A DNA stretch of 64,000 nucleotides from Niebla homalea (Eukaryota; Ascomycota; Lecanoromycetes; Lecanorales; Ramalinaceae): assembly GCA_019925105.1 (NCBI GenBank), contig JAHGAU010000027.1, positions 558,001 to 622,000 of the forward strand, written 5' to 3'. The notes beneath the pieces are model-generated. The model saw only the letters and a program-made list of their open reading frames with translations. It did no database searches and was not told where the DNA came from. This document shows positions 23,184 through 34,849 of this stretch, piece after piece. How positions within the stretch are numbered: position 1 is the stretch's first letter; the number at the start of each line of letters is the position of its first letter. The position numbers were made by a program, and so were the translations under genes.

Positions 23184-26100
23184 TGATTAATTGATTGATT
23201 TATACTACGGATCTAGCTAAGCTAATTCCGGCGTTCCTTAATACGCGGCCTTTTAACTTTGCTAATAACCGTAAAAACATAATACTTATAATATTGAAAT
23301 TAGAAAACCGGCGTTTACCTGACTTCTGCTCTTATTCTTAATGATAAAGAGCGTCCCCGGTTATTTAGAAAATAATAATTTATTCGTACGTTTTTTTCTA
23401 AGAAAATCCATAATATTACAATTAAGTCTCCTTAAGGGTTACCCTTAAACCTATTACTCTTCTATATCTTTACGGGTCCGTTCTATATTAGCCTTTTAAG
23501 TAACGTTTTTAAATAACCTTACCGGTATATATATTATTATTGTCTTAATCGTAATTATTTTTCTATTTTATTATCGCGGCCGTTTTTTAAGGATTTCTAA
23601 TAAGTATTTACTATCGTATTTCTTCGGTTATAAAAGATCTTTTCCGGGTTATATAATTACCGTAATTAATATTCACTTTTCCTTTTCTGCCCTGGTTAAT
23701 AACAAGCCTTTTTTGTAAAGTCTTTAATAACTTTATTTATTTTACCGGTAGAATTAAACTAAAGTAATAAGCCTATAAATATTACAAATTTTATAAATTT
23801 TATGGGCGCCTAAATACCCTATTTTATAAAGAGTATTTTATAGTAATTGCTTATCCCGGTTTTTTTAACCAGTCCCGTCTTAAGCTTCGTGAATAATAAA
23901 TATAAGATAAGTACGTAGGCTGTATTTTACTTCCTTTATCCGTATTTATAGTTAATGTTTATCCGGTTATTAACGTACGTAATAAAGAGGAAGTATATAA
24001 GTCCGTTCTTACCCGTCCGGAGCTGGATTATTAATACGTTATTACCTTTTTTTATAATCTTATAACGGCGGAAATACTTATTAACAATCTTTTTATTATT
24101 TAAGGCCAAGTATTATTACCTTTAAAAGACTGATCCTTTATATTTATATTAACGTTTAATTTATTACGATATAATTTATAAAGTAATCGTATTCGTTTTT
24201 ACCCTTATAACCTTTTTAACTTGCGTTTCCTTTATATTAAGTATAAGTTTATATAAATTTAAATTAACTTTTTAAACGTAAATTAAATTAATTTCTTTTT
24301 TAATTTATTTTTGTTTTATTTCGGTAAAAAAAGTAAATACTTTACTTTATTTTTTTTATCCGGGATTTCTTAAGGTTTAATCGGATCCGTTTATTCTTTA
24401 TAATCGTAATTAAGTATATATTTTTCTTAAGTTTTACTTAAATAATTATTTAATCAAAAGATAGCTTAGTTAACGGTATAAAAACCTCGGATTCTAGTAC
24501 GGGGACGGGCGTCATTTTATATATATCGTTAATCACTTTTAAGTACCGGTTTTAAGCTTTTTATAATTATTGAATAAGCTTTTTCTTATACTTAAGGGTG
24601 TTTTTAAGAATATATTAAATAACCATTATATATATTATAGCCAACTTTATTACCGCTTAATAAACGGTTTTTATTTTTTATAAGGTAACGCTTTACGTTA
24701 ACGTTATAGAATATGTAAGGTTCCTCCTTTCTTGAAAAATTATCTTCTTTTGGATTTTTTTATATAATCTTTTTAATTAAGTTTTCCGTTAACTTAAAAA
24801 TTAAGGACTTTAATATTAACTTCCAGTTTTATTATAATTTTGTTTAAATTTATTGTAATTATCATATCGTATAACTTTAAACTTTTAATTATATAAATAA
24901 GTTCATACTTATAATATAACTTAGGTTTTATATATTTTTATTTATTATAAATAAACTTTATAAGCTTACTTTAATTTTAAATAATTTATATAAGTAAAAG
25001 TATTATAGATTAATAAATAAATATTATCGATAAAACCCTTAACTTAAACTTTTTACCTTGATTTAATTAGCTTTTTAATTAATAAGTAAGAACAGAATAA
25101 AAGAGATAAATAATCCCTAGGGGATCCCGGTTATAACGGGCTGTGTCGGGCTCGTTTTTTATTTTAAATCAATTAATATTACTTAGTTATTTAAAAAGCT
25201 TTTAATTTATTTTATGAAGAAAAATAATATCCTTTTTTCCGTAAATTATATAATAATCTTTAATAATTTATTTTATTAAAGACTCCCGTAATATTTAACG
25301 AAAGGAAAATTATTATATATTCCCTTTTATAGCCTTATACCGTATATACGCTATTAATTAAACCTTTTAAGGCCGTCTTTATTAACCTTTCTCTCCTTAT
25401 ATTTATTTATTAATTAGGGAGGAGCCAGTATTTTTCTGCGTAATCGTTAAAAATCTTTATAATTACCGTTTTTAAGGCTTTTTTTAGCGTATAAAGGAGT
25501 ACAATCGGTTTATAAACCTTTACCTTTAAGTAATCCGGATTAACCGGTTTGTTAAGGATAATTATGTTAACCTCCTTAAACTTACGGGGGTAATAATTAA
25601 CCCCGAAATAGGCTTAAAATAAATCAATAAAAACCTTCTTAAATAATAATATTATTATCAATAAAAACTTATTTAGGATTCCGTTTAACTTAAACGTTTT
25701 ATTTTTCTTTAATTTATTAATCGCTTTAAGTATTATATTTAAAGTTATTTCTTTATTAATATTTATTAAATTAAGATATATAACTCTTTTAATATCCGTT
25801 AAATTAACGTTTAATAAAGGAAAAAAGAAAGCCTTTTTAAGGGCCTTAATTTTTCCGTTAATAATATTAATCACTATATTATCGGGCCTTTTAAGAAACG
25901 GGAATTTAAGGAGAAATTTCGGTTTCCCGTTTTACTCTTAATTACATTTCGCCAGCTTTTATATCTTACGGGGGGAGATAATTAAGTTATAAACTATCGA
26001 CCGGAAATATATTTATTTAACCTTTTTAATTATTTTTTCTTTATTTTCTGAAGCCTTTTTAATTACGTAAGTATCTCCTGGTTTTTATACTTAATAGTTT

Positions 26101-26276
26101 ATTTAATTAATAATTTTACCTTTATTATTATTATCGTATATTTTTCATTTTAATAAGTCTTAATTCTTTAAGATAACTTTATTATCGGGATTATTACGTT
26201 AATTATTTCGTTTAATACCCTTATTATCCGTTTTATAAAATGGTTAATTTAATCCTTATTATTAAAATAAAGAAGT
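23184..26276 (-). mobile_element. Tad1-like LINE L1, 3' half
   Basis: Minus-strand non-LTR retrotransposon. Its 3' end has a (TTGA)n tail as written on the plus strand (23,183-23,203), next to a conserved terminal block (ctagctaagctaattccgg) shared with the other LINE ends. Reverse transcriptase runs from about 25,900 to 24,500, with the FVDD box at 25,023-25,034 (FIDN) followed by a KYELIHL.RSPK.YD-like stretch typical of the Tad1 clade of ascomycetes. The element is split at 26,276 by gypsy E and resumes at 40,864; the bases gaagt are duplicated at both junctions. Confidence 0.88.
25614..25874 (-). pseudogene. LINE L1 reverse transcriptase, amino-terminal part
   Basis: An 86-residue open stretch belonging to the L1 reverse transcriptase. 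It shows the segment before and including the KAPGPDGIPN motif, read here as KNKTFKLNGILNKFL: Pro to Phe or Leu and Gly to Lys or Asn by C-to-T and G-to-A change. It is a surviving window in a longer dead frame, and not a gene in its own right. L5 (57,755, plus) and L3 (49,280, plus) carry the same motif. Confidence 0.85.
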
Positions 26277-26609
26277 TGTTAGCAGCTAGCGCCATCTCTG
26301 CGCCGGCGCTACAGTAATGCGCCATACTGCTGCGCCAAGGTAGACCGTTAGGCCTTGGTAAAGGGCCTTGGTAACGGCCTTAATATGCGTTATTTATAAG
26401 CTGTAGTTTAACTGGCGTAAAGCGGGGTAGCTATTACCTTTAATTTAAGTAAAAACTATACCTTAATTCTTTCTAAATTCCTTAAGAATTAGTCTTATTA
26501 TTAATTTATCTATTAAAGTAATACTTAAGTATTTAGACCGTAATATTATGTTTTTTATATTTATTTTTATTAATCCTACCGGCGTACCGTTAACGGAGTT
26601 AATTTAATA
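26277..26609 (+). repeat. 5' LTR of gypsy E
   Basis: 333 bp, TGTTAGCAGC to TTTAATA. The outer part is GC-rich and spared (gcgccggcgc); the last 100 bp are AT-rich. Confidence 0.93.
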
Positions 26610-26639
26610 TTTTTATTCTTCTTCTTTATTAAGGAGAAG

Positions 26640-27317
26640 GCCCAATAATACAGTCATAATAAATACTTAATTAACTTAATAAACCTTAAAATAAAAAAAT
26701 AATATTCACCTTTTACCTTTTAATTAAGAACCTTTTTATTATAATTAAGTAAATTAAAACGGCAGAGCGTTATTATAATATTACGGCTTAATAAACTTGA
26801 CTTTTAAAATTATAATTTAAAGTTAACCGGCTTAAGGCCGAAAATCGTACTTATTAAAAGTATATATTTAACCGCGTTAACGTATAATATAAGGGTTTAT
26901 ACTCCGGGACTTTCTTTTACGTTAACCTTATTATTAAGCTTTATGCCGACGGTATATCGTAAACGGTTTTTATTTTACCCCGGAAAAATAAGTTTTTTTA
27001 TCCGGAAAGGCTTAAATTATATTAAAATTTCCAAAAGTGAATATTAAATATAATTTATTAACTTAAAAAGATAATTTATATTTTATCCTAAGTACTTCTT
27101 TATTAAGAGAAAAAAAGTAGTTTTTTATTTAAGGTTTATTTTTTATAAAATCTTTAATTTACTAAACGAGTAAATTAATAAAATAAGTTATTAAAAACTT
27201 AAGGGTAAACTTTTAAACTTAATAATTAATCCTGAAAACGATTAACTTTCTTATTATAAACGTTTTAAGGATATTATATAATGCTTTAATTAAAAATAAC
27301 GTAATTCCGTAATGCTT
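26640..27317 (+). pseudogene. Gag remnant of gypsy E, first part
   Basis: AT-rich gag-position sequence between the 5' LTR and the D insertion. No motif can be named in this part. The gene continues after D at 34,216, where the nucleocapsid zinc knuckle is readable. The split is dated by the tgctt duplication (27,313-27,317, 34,216-34,220). Confidence 0.65.
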
Positions 27318-27463
27318 TGTTGGTGTAGGGACCAAAAAGTGTGATAATATATGAATAATGATTCTACCTGAAGGATGGGAGCATTATAAGGATGTCTATC
27401 CTCTACGTATAAAGGGTGTCTTATACTTATTAATGCTTTTATACATATATGCTATATATAATA
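27318..27463 (-). repeat. 3' LTR of gypsy D
   Basis: 146 bp. The outer (left) half keeps tgttggtgtagggacc and other TpG/CpA sites; the inner (right) half is AT-rich compared with the partner LTR. Confidence 0.94.
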
Positions 27464-27599
27464 AATACCATTAAAAGAAAAAAGGTTATTGCCTATAATA
27501 GCAATTATCCCAGTAAAATAATATAATAATATTAATACTTAAGATTATATTATACTTTATATATTTATATTCTTATATTAAAATCTTACCCGTTCTTAT

Positions 27600-30500
27600 A
27601 AAAGCGGCCGCGATTATGCTTAAGACGGAGCGTATAAAGAGTGCCGGTAAATAATAAGGGTATTACTTCGGTAAACGCCGGTAATTATAATAAAGCAATA
27701 CGAGGTCTATTACGGCGGGTAGCGATAACGTTATTGAATTCAGAATATATAATATAAAATTGGTATAGTAAATTTAAGTATAACTTTAATAACGGAAGCT
27801 TACTATTATGTTCTATACCTTAAGTAGCTTATTTAATTAAGTATTTACTATCTTTTTCCCTGTAAATAATCCTTTTAGTAATATATTCCTTTTTATTTTT
27901 AAAATCTACTTTAAGTATAAACGGCGCGTTATAGTTAAGTTATCTATTGAAAGGGTTTTTTATTAAGTTATTAATTAACTTAAGCATATTAATTAAAATA
28001 ACCGGTACTATCTTTATATTAACGGGTAATTCGAACTTATATATAAAATAATTAATTTTCTTAATAATAAGGAAAGGTCCGACGCGTTATTAATATAGCT
28101 TATAGTTTTCAATACCGAAAATATTATATCTATAATATAATTTTAAATAAAATAAATTATTAATATTAAATTAAATTAACTTATAATTTTAATTATACCG
28201 GAATTTAGCTATTATTTACGTAAATTCCAGCGCGTCCTATACTTCTTTACGGTTCTATAGTTGAAGTATATCGTACTTAAAAATTAAAAAGGTTATTAAA
28301 AAGTTTAAGGGATTATAGATATTTATATTATAGTAAATTTTATTTAAAGTAAATTTAATTAACGTTAATTTTAAATTATTTAAGATACTTTAAATATATA
28401 AGATAATATTTATTTAATTATAATCCGGATATATAATTATAAAGTAATATAATACGATCTCGACCGTTTAATTAATCCGTTTTAATTAACTATTAATTTA
28501 AGGGTAATATACGTTAAATATAAGAATATAAATATTTATTTCTTTAAATATAAATTTCCAAAATACGGAAATAAATTTACGATTTCTATCTAATATAATA
28601 TCGGAGGGAATACCTTAATTTTATCTCGTTAATTCTATTAATAATAATTTTACTTAATTATTAACTTTGAATTTAATATTATTAAAAAGTAAGAATACCC
28701 GTTTAAAGAACTTATTAATAACGGTAAAGAGTATATTGTAATTATATTAATTTAATAAAGCGATAATAAAGTTTATATAAATAATATAAAAGATAATTAA
28801 CGGGCTTGAAATTGGCTAAAGCGATTTATAAGGTATATACCTCTTAATTTGATTTAGGTTATATTTAAGGTAATATACAATATATTTCCGTAACTATTTA
28901 TTTAACCTGAATAAATATATTAAGTTCATTAATTTATTATAAAATCGGTTAAAGTTATTATATAGTAAACTATTATATACTTATTAAAAAATTACTTTTT
29001 TAAGTTTATTAAATATATATAATTATAATAAATAATTAACGGATTCTAAATTATAAATAAAGCCATCCTTTAATATAAAGCGTAATTTAATTTTTATATC
29101 TTATAAATTTAATTCTTCCTTAATTATTAAGATTTTTTATAATTTTATCTATATTTTATCTTTTATATATTTTTTTTTAATTTGCTTTTTAAATTCGTTT
29201 AAAATATAAATATAATAAAGAATAATTAATTTATTATTATTTATATTATTAAGAATTCCGATTTCTATAAATAAAGTCTATATGTTATTAATTAATTATA
29301 AGAATATATTAAGAACGGTATTCGTTAAATCCAACTTATAACGCAACGAAATATCGAATATTAATAAATATTATAATACGTAAATTAAGCGGAAATTAAG
29401 TTTATTAATTATAAAAGTCTTTAAATTAATTTATTTAAAGATACCGATAATTACGTTATAATTTATAAAGATTATATAATTAAATTTATAATAATTTATT
29501 TTAATTAAATATTTAATTTTATATACGACTTAACTTATATCCATAATTTTTAATTCCGTAAATTAATAATTTTTCTTAGTTATATTTAAGCTTTTATTAA
29601 GGAATAATATTAATTATACTTTATTATATATAATTTTTAATAAATCGTTAATCTCCGTAATATTATAAAATAACGGGTTATCCTTAATATAATATATTAT
29701 AATTATAATACTTAATTCCTTTAATATTTTAATATCGGTAAATAAAGATTGATTAAGATTATAATATATAAGAAATAACGGTTCTAAAAACATATTTTTA
29801 AATTTTTAAAAGTATAATCCTTTTCTTAAGTAAATATAAACTTAATTTAAGATGTTTTTTATTTACGGTATAGATCGGTATACTTTAAATCTACTTTTTT
29901 TAAATCTATAATAAAGGAGGTTTTACGTACTTAAAGCGGGATAATATATTAAGTATAATTCTTTATTCCAGTATATAATTAATTTATGAAATTAAAAAAA
30001 ACTTTAAGGTTTCTTAATAAGTCGGGAAATTTAAGGTTTTATATAATTTTAATTTTATTATTAAGCGTAAATATCCTTAAAAATTTAATTTATTAATTAA
30101 GGAATTTAATTATAAAATAATTAATAAATGATTTTATCGGTAAAAGATTTACGCGTTTATCTTTAAGAATCTAAAAAAATTTAACGTAAATAAATAATAT
30201 ATTCCTTTAATAAATAATTAAAAATAATTATATTATTTATAAATATTTACGTAAAATCTTATATTAAACGTAATATATTATTTATTTATCTTTATATATA
30301 TAAAAAATTACTTTTAAAATTTATTAATATAACCGAAGATTCCTTTTAATCCTTATAAGAGATAATATAAAGTTTATACCGATCGGATTTATATATAAGA
30401 AATTAATAGAAATAATTACGGGTATTAATTATAATAATATATTCGTAATTTATAATTAAAGAAATTATTTCTTATTATAATAATAGCGGGTATAAATCGG

Positions 30501-33500
30501 AAATCGTAATTTTATTAAATAACTAAATATTAATTATAATACGGTTTTTACGTTTATTTAAGATATTACGTTAAATAATAAAAATAAAATATAAAAATTC
30601 CGTAAATTATATAAATTAATATAACTTACCCTTATTATATATTTTATTTAAAGCTTAATTTATAACCTCTTAATCTTTACGTTTAATATTATATACTTTT
30701 TTAAGTTTAATAATTATATTAGGTTAAAGGTTAATAAATATATATTAATTTTCTAGAATATTAATTATAATACCGTTATTTTTAAAGATATTATTAAATT
30801 CTTTAATAATATTACTTAATTAAACTTACGTATTTCCGTTACGTATATAAATCTTAATATTATTAAATAAAATTTATTTTTTATAATTATTAATTTATAA
30901 TAATTAATTTAAGTAAGTTTCTGAATAATTAAAAATTATAAAGATTATTCCAGAAAGTATAAAAATTAATATTATTATTACGGTAACTTTATAAATTTAT
31001 AACTTAAATTTTTAAGTTCTTTATCCGTAAGTAATAAGTAATATTATTAAACTTAAGATTATTATATAATAAAATTATAAAAATAAATTATATAAAATTT
31101 TAAGTTTTATTTTACGTAATAAATTAACTTTTTAATTAATATCGTTTTTAATTTAAATAATTAATATTTTTAAGTTAATAATATACGTAAATACGTTATT
31201 TCGGAATCCAAGATTATAAGACGGTATTAATTACAGTTTAAAAATAAAATCCCGGGATTTTAATAATTCTTTTAAAGTCTTTTTTTTTAATATATAATTA
31301 ATATTTATACCGTATTATAAGTTAAAATTTAAATTTATTGCTTTACGTAAATTATATATTATAGTTACGTTATTTCCTTTATAAAAGTAATTACCTTAAT
31401 ATTTATATTTTCATAAATACCGATAATATATTTTTAATTACCGAAATTAATTATTATTTTATTAAAAGTTATAATATCGGTAACGATTAAAATATTAATA
31501 AATAAATTACGTATTAAATAAATTTCAATTGAAATTTTTCTTAAGGTAAATATTATATTCTTTTTCCTTAAGAAGAATAAGTTAAATATTATAAATTTAT
31601 TAATAATCAATTTAAAATTATTAACGTTTATAACCGGAATTAACTTAAATAATTTCTGGATTTTAAAATTTAAATTTAGAATTTAAGAGAATATAATATT
31701 ACGATCAGTAATTATAATAAGATACCCGTTATTTATATAAAAGTCTACTATGGGTAAATTAAGGGTAAATTGGACTTTACCTATAATATATTAATATACC
31801 CTAAAAATAAAACCTATAAGGTACGTATTCCTTATTATAATAAAGTTAATAATTATAAATAATATATTATTAATTTATTAAGCTTATATATATTAATTAT
31901 TAACGGATTAAATCCGTTAATATAACGGAAAAACCTTAAGAATACTTAAGTTTATTCCTTTTAATTTTTAATAATTATATTTAAGATAAATAAAAAGTTT
32001 ATTTCGCAATAAGTATTTTAATACGTATTTAATATATTAATAACGTATAAGGAATAAGTATATAAAATATACTTTTTCTATAATAAAGTCGTTATTATTT
32101 TAAGATCCTTTTAATTCTTCTTTATCGGATAACGTATTCTTTTTTTCTTTATCCTTAAATATAAAGGCTTAATTAACCCTTTATTTTATACGGTATATTT
32201 AATATTTAAAATCGGACTTTTTTTAAGGGCTTTAATTTTTTTTAATTTAACGTTAATATTTTCTTTTATAACGTTAAGGGTAATTATTATTATCCTTTTT
32301 TTAAGGGCGTATATTATAAGCTTTATTTTATTTATATGTTTAAAAAATAATATTAATAATTAAGAAGAAAAACCGGCTTTTGAATTTTCTATAAAATTCC
32401 GGTTACCTTAAAATAATGTATTTATTTTACGATTTTACGGATATATCTATAAAGGTATATAATGTTTAATAGCGTAAACTTATTAATTATATTTAAATTT
32501 ATTTATAAACTTAAAGTAATTATTAATAATCGTAAATCCCGCTGAAATTCTAAGTTTAACTTACCGTAAATAAACGTAAATTAATTTTAAATATTATTAA
32601 AATTTAACGTACGTATAGCCCGTAAAATAATCTATATATATTTATAAAACTCCCGGTTCCGAAAAATATTATTTATAATATATTTTTTAATAATTAAAAT
32701 ATTTAAGTTAACTTATTAAGGCGGCTTAAATTTAACGATAATCTAAGAAGTCTATTTAATTAAACCGTTACTATATTTAATAAATCGTTTCTTAATATTT
32801 AATAATTTTATAATATATTACTTTAAAGCGGTATTTCTTAAATATAATTATAGGTTATTCCGTAATAATTATATATTTATTATTTAAGTAATATTCTTTA
32901 ATTAATCGATAAAAATATATATATCCCGGAAAAAGGTATACTTCCCGGAATATTTAATTATAAGAACTATATTGGAAAACTTATTTTTATAAAAAAGGTC
33001 GAAAAATCCGACGTTACCGGGATTAAAATTTATTAATCGGTTTAATTATAAGCCTTTTATTAATTATATTATATTATTAAAAGGAAAGAATAGATTATTA
33101 TTAAAATTATTTTGCTATTAACTTTATATAATAACGGGAATTAATTCTTAAATTATACCCCGTAATTATATTATTTATTCTTTAATAAAATTTATTATTT
33201 TTAACCGATTAAGCGGATTAATAAGCTAAGTAAAAATTGTTTCTTTAATAAAAATACCTCTTATTTAATATAATAAACTTAAGTTTAATAAATTTAATTT
33301 TAATATATTAAATTTATTAAGCTCGGATTCCGGTTTAATACTTAAAGTTAAAAAGGAACGTCGTAATATTAACGTTAATATAAAAGGTAAATTTAATGGT
33401 TACTATAAAGGTAAAAAACTATTTAATAAAAGTAATAATCTTACGGTATTAAGTTTCTAAAAACTTTAATTATATTAATATAATTTAAACCTACCTAATT

Positions 33501-34069
33501 TTATTAAGGTCGATAATAATCTATATAATAATTATAACAATAATAGGGCGTTTTTAAAATATAATAGATTACGTTAAAATATTATAGGATTTAAAATTTA
33601 ATTTTTAGGAATTAAATTAAAAGAAATAATAAATTCTATAACTTTAGAAGATTTTAATTAAAGTAATTTATTTATAGTAAGTATAATTCTTAAATTATTT
33701 AATTATTAATTGTTTTTAACTATTTAAGCGACTTTTTCCGAAGTTAAATAAAGGATCGCCGCGGCTATTAAATTACCGGATTTTAATAAAGCGTCCAATT
33801 AATATATTAAAGTAATAATATTAAAATCCGGTAATATTTAAGAGGCCTATAATATATATATTTTCTTTATAATACCGTCTTTAATTTTTCTTTAAAAATA
33901 TTTAAAAGCGAATTAAAAGCGGTATTCCAGAAGATACGAGGTTAATACCTTTAATACTACTATAGGGGAAGTATCCGCTATAATTAATAAATTAATGCTT
34001 TAATTCGTATTAACGGATCTTACGATATACGTTAATATAATACTAATATAAGTAGCTATTGCTATTATT
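27600..34069 (-). pseudogene. Gag-Pol polyprotein remnant, gypsy D
   Basis: Minus-strand reading. A retropepsin-like stretch lies at about 31,760-31,340 (DNG reading NNG, then a TD...I.FG segment shared with G). The start of reverse transcriptase is at about 30,900, with the FVDD box at 30,232-30,243 reading FINN. The end of reverse transcriptase and RNase H at about 30,060-29,700 show FPDLLRNLKVFFNFINY, equivalent to the gypsy LREVQSFLGFINYYR region. The integrase core is at about 28,800-28,450 (DRNRKF, then FWK, Y.PQ.. region). Gag should occupy 33,900-32,200 but shows no motif. Stops and Asp-to-Asn changes make it inactive. Confidence 0.86.
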
Positions 34070-34215
34070 TATTAATGTAAAGATTAAAAAGTATAATAAT
34101 ATATAAATAATAATTTTACTTAAAGGATAGGAGCATCATAAGGATGTCTGTCCTCTACGTACAAAGGGTGTCCTACACCTATCAATGCTCCCATGCATGC
34201 ATACTGCACATAACA
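34070..34215 (-). repeat. 5' LTR of gypsy D
   Basis: 146 bp. The outer (right) half (34,140-34,215) is preserved with many CpA/TpG sites (ccatgcatgcatactgcac); the inner half is mutated. Mirror image of the left LTR. Confidence 0.94.
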
Positions 34216-34220
34216 TGCTT

Positions 34221-34800
34221 TAAAGATTATAGAAAAAAACTTATTATTATTATTAAATAAGTTTTATATTTATATCTTCTTTATAAAGTTTTTATTGGAG
34301 TTTAAAATTAAAATCCTTATAATTAATAGGGTATTAAGAACTTAGGATGATATTATAATGGTAACAATTATATAAAAGAATAACTTAAAGTATATAATTA
34401 ATAATAATTAAAAAGCTAGTAAAAATAAATCCCTTAAAAATAAGGTATTTAAACTTAATTCCGACGGCTTAAAGCCGGTATATACCTTTATTAAAAATGA
34501 TTTTTACGGTTAAAAGCGTAAAATTATACTTAAAAACTTTAACGCCGCCTTTAAAGTAAATAAAAAGGTTAAGTATTATATATATTACGGAAACGGCTAT
34601 TATATATTTAATTACCCTATTATTTTATAAAATAAGGTCTTGATAATAAGCGTAGAATCTTATAAAAAAATATATTAAAAAACAATAAAGTTCCGGTAAC
34701 GCTTTAAGATCGGAGTTAATAAAGAAATAGTTCAAAATCTATTTAACTTTTATTATTAAGGGTTAAATAAGTTTTCAGGATAATCCTTAATTTTTAAGCG
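34221..34800 (+). pseudogene. Gag remnant of gypsy E with erased zinc knuckle
   Basis: Continuation of E gag after D. At 34,574-34,615 the frame gives the exact spacing of a retroviral-type zinc knuckle, C-x2-C-x4-H-x4-C, but all four ligand codons read Tyr (tat, tat, tat, tac): TGT/TGC became TAT/TAC and CAT became TAT. The surrounding residues (GNG before the His position, FN before the last Cys position) fit. The family normally uses this domain for RNA packaging. Confidence 0.85.
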
Positions 34801-34849
34801 TATTAATTAATATTAAAGTTTAAGTAAATTTAATTTTATAAGTATATAC

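Larger units (their letters stand above)
27318..34215 (-). mobile_element. Complete gypsy retrotransposon D
   Basis: 6,898-bp element inside the gag of gypsy E, with two 146-bp LTRs (27,318-27,463, 34,070-34,215) and the 5-bp target duplication tgctt on both sides. LTR ends are TG...CA. Coding is on the minus strand: retropepsin-like segment, reverse transcriptase, RNase H and integrase in that order, i.e. Ty3/gypsy. It is related to element G at 59,469 in protease and reverse transcriptase. No tRNA-like primer site is evident: the bases after the 5' LTR (aataatagcaatagct on the minus strand) resemble those in G but match no tRNA I can name. Confidence 0.94.

Noticed and set aside
23183..23203. 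Microsatellite (TTGA)n
   Set aside because: The same tetranucleotide ends every LINE copy here, so it is the LINE tail and not an independent satellite.
25110..25165. GC-rich patch in LINE L1 as a separate element
   Set aside because: No ends, repeats or target duplication around it; more likely a less mutated piece of ORF2.
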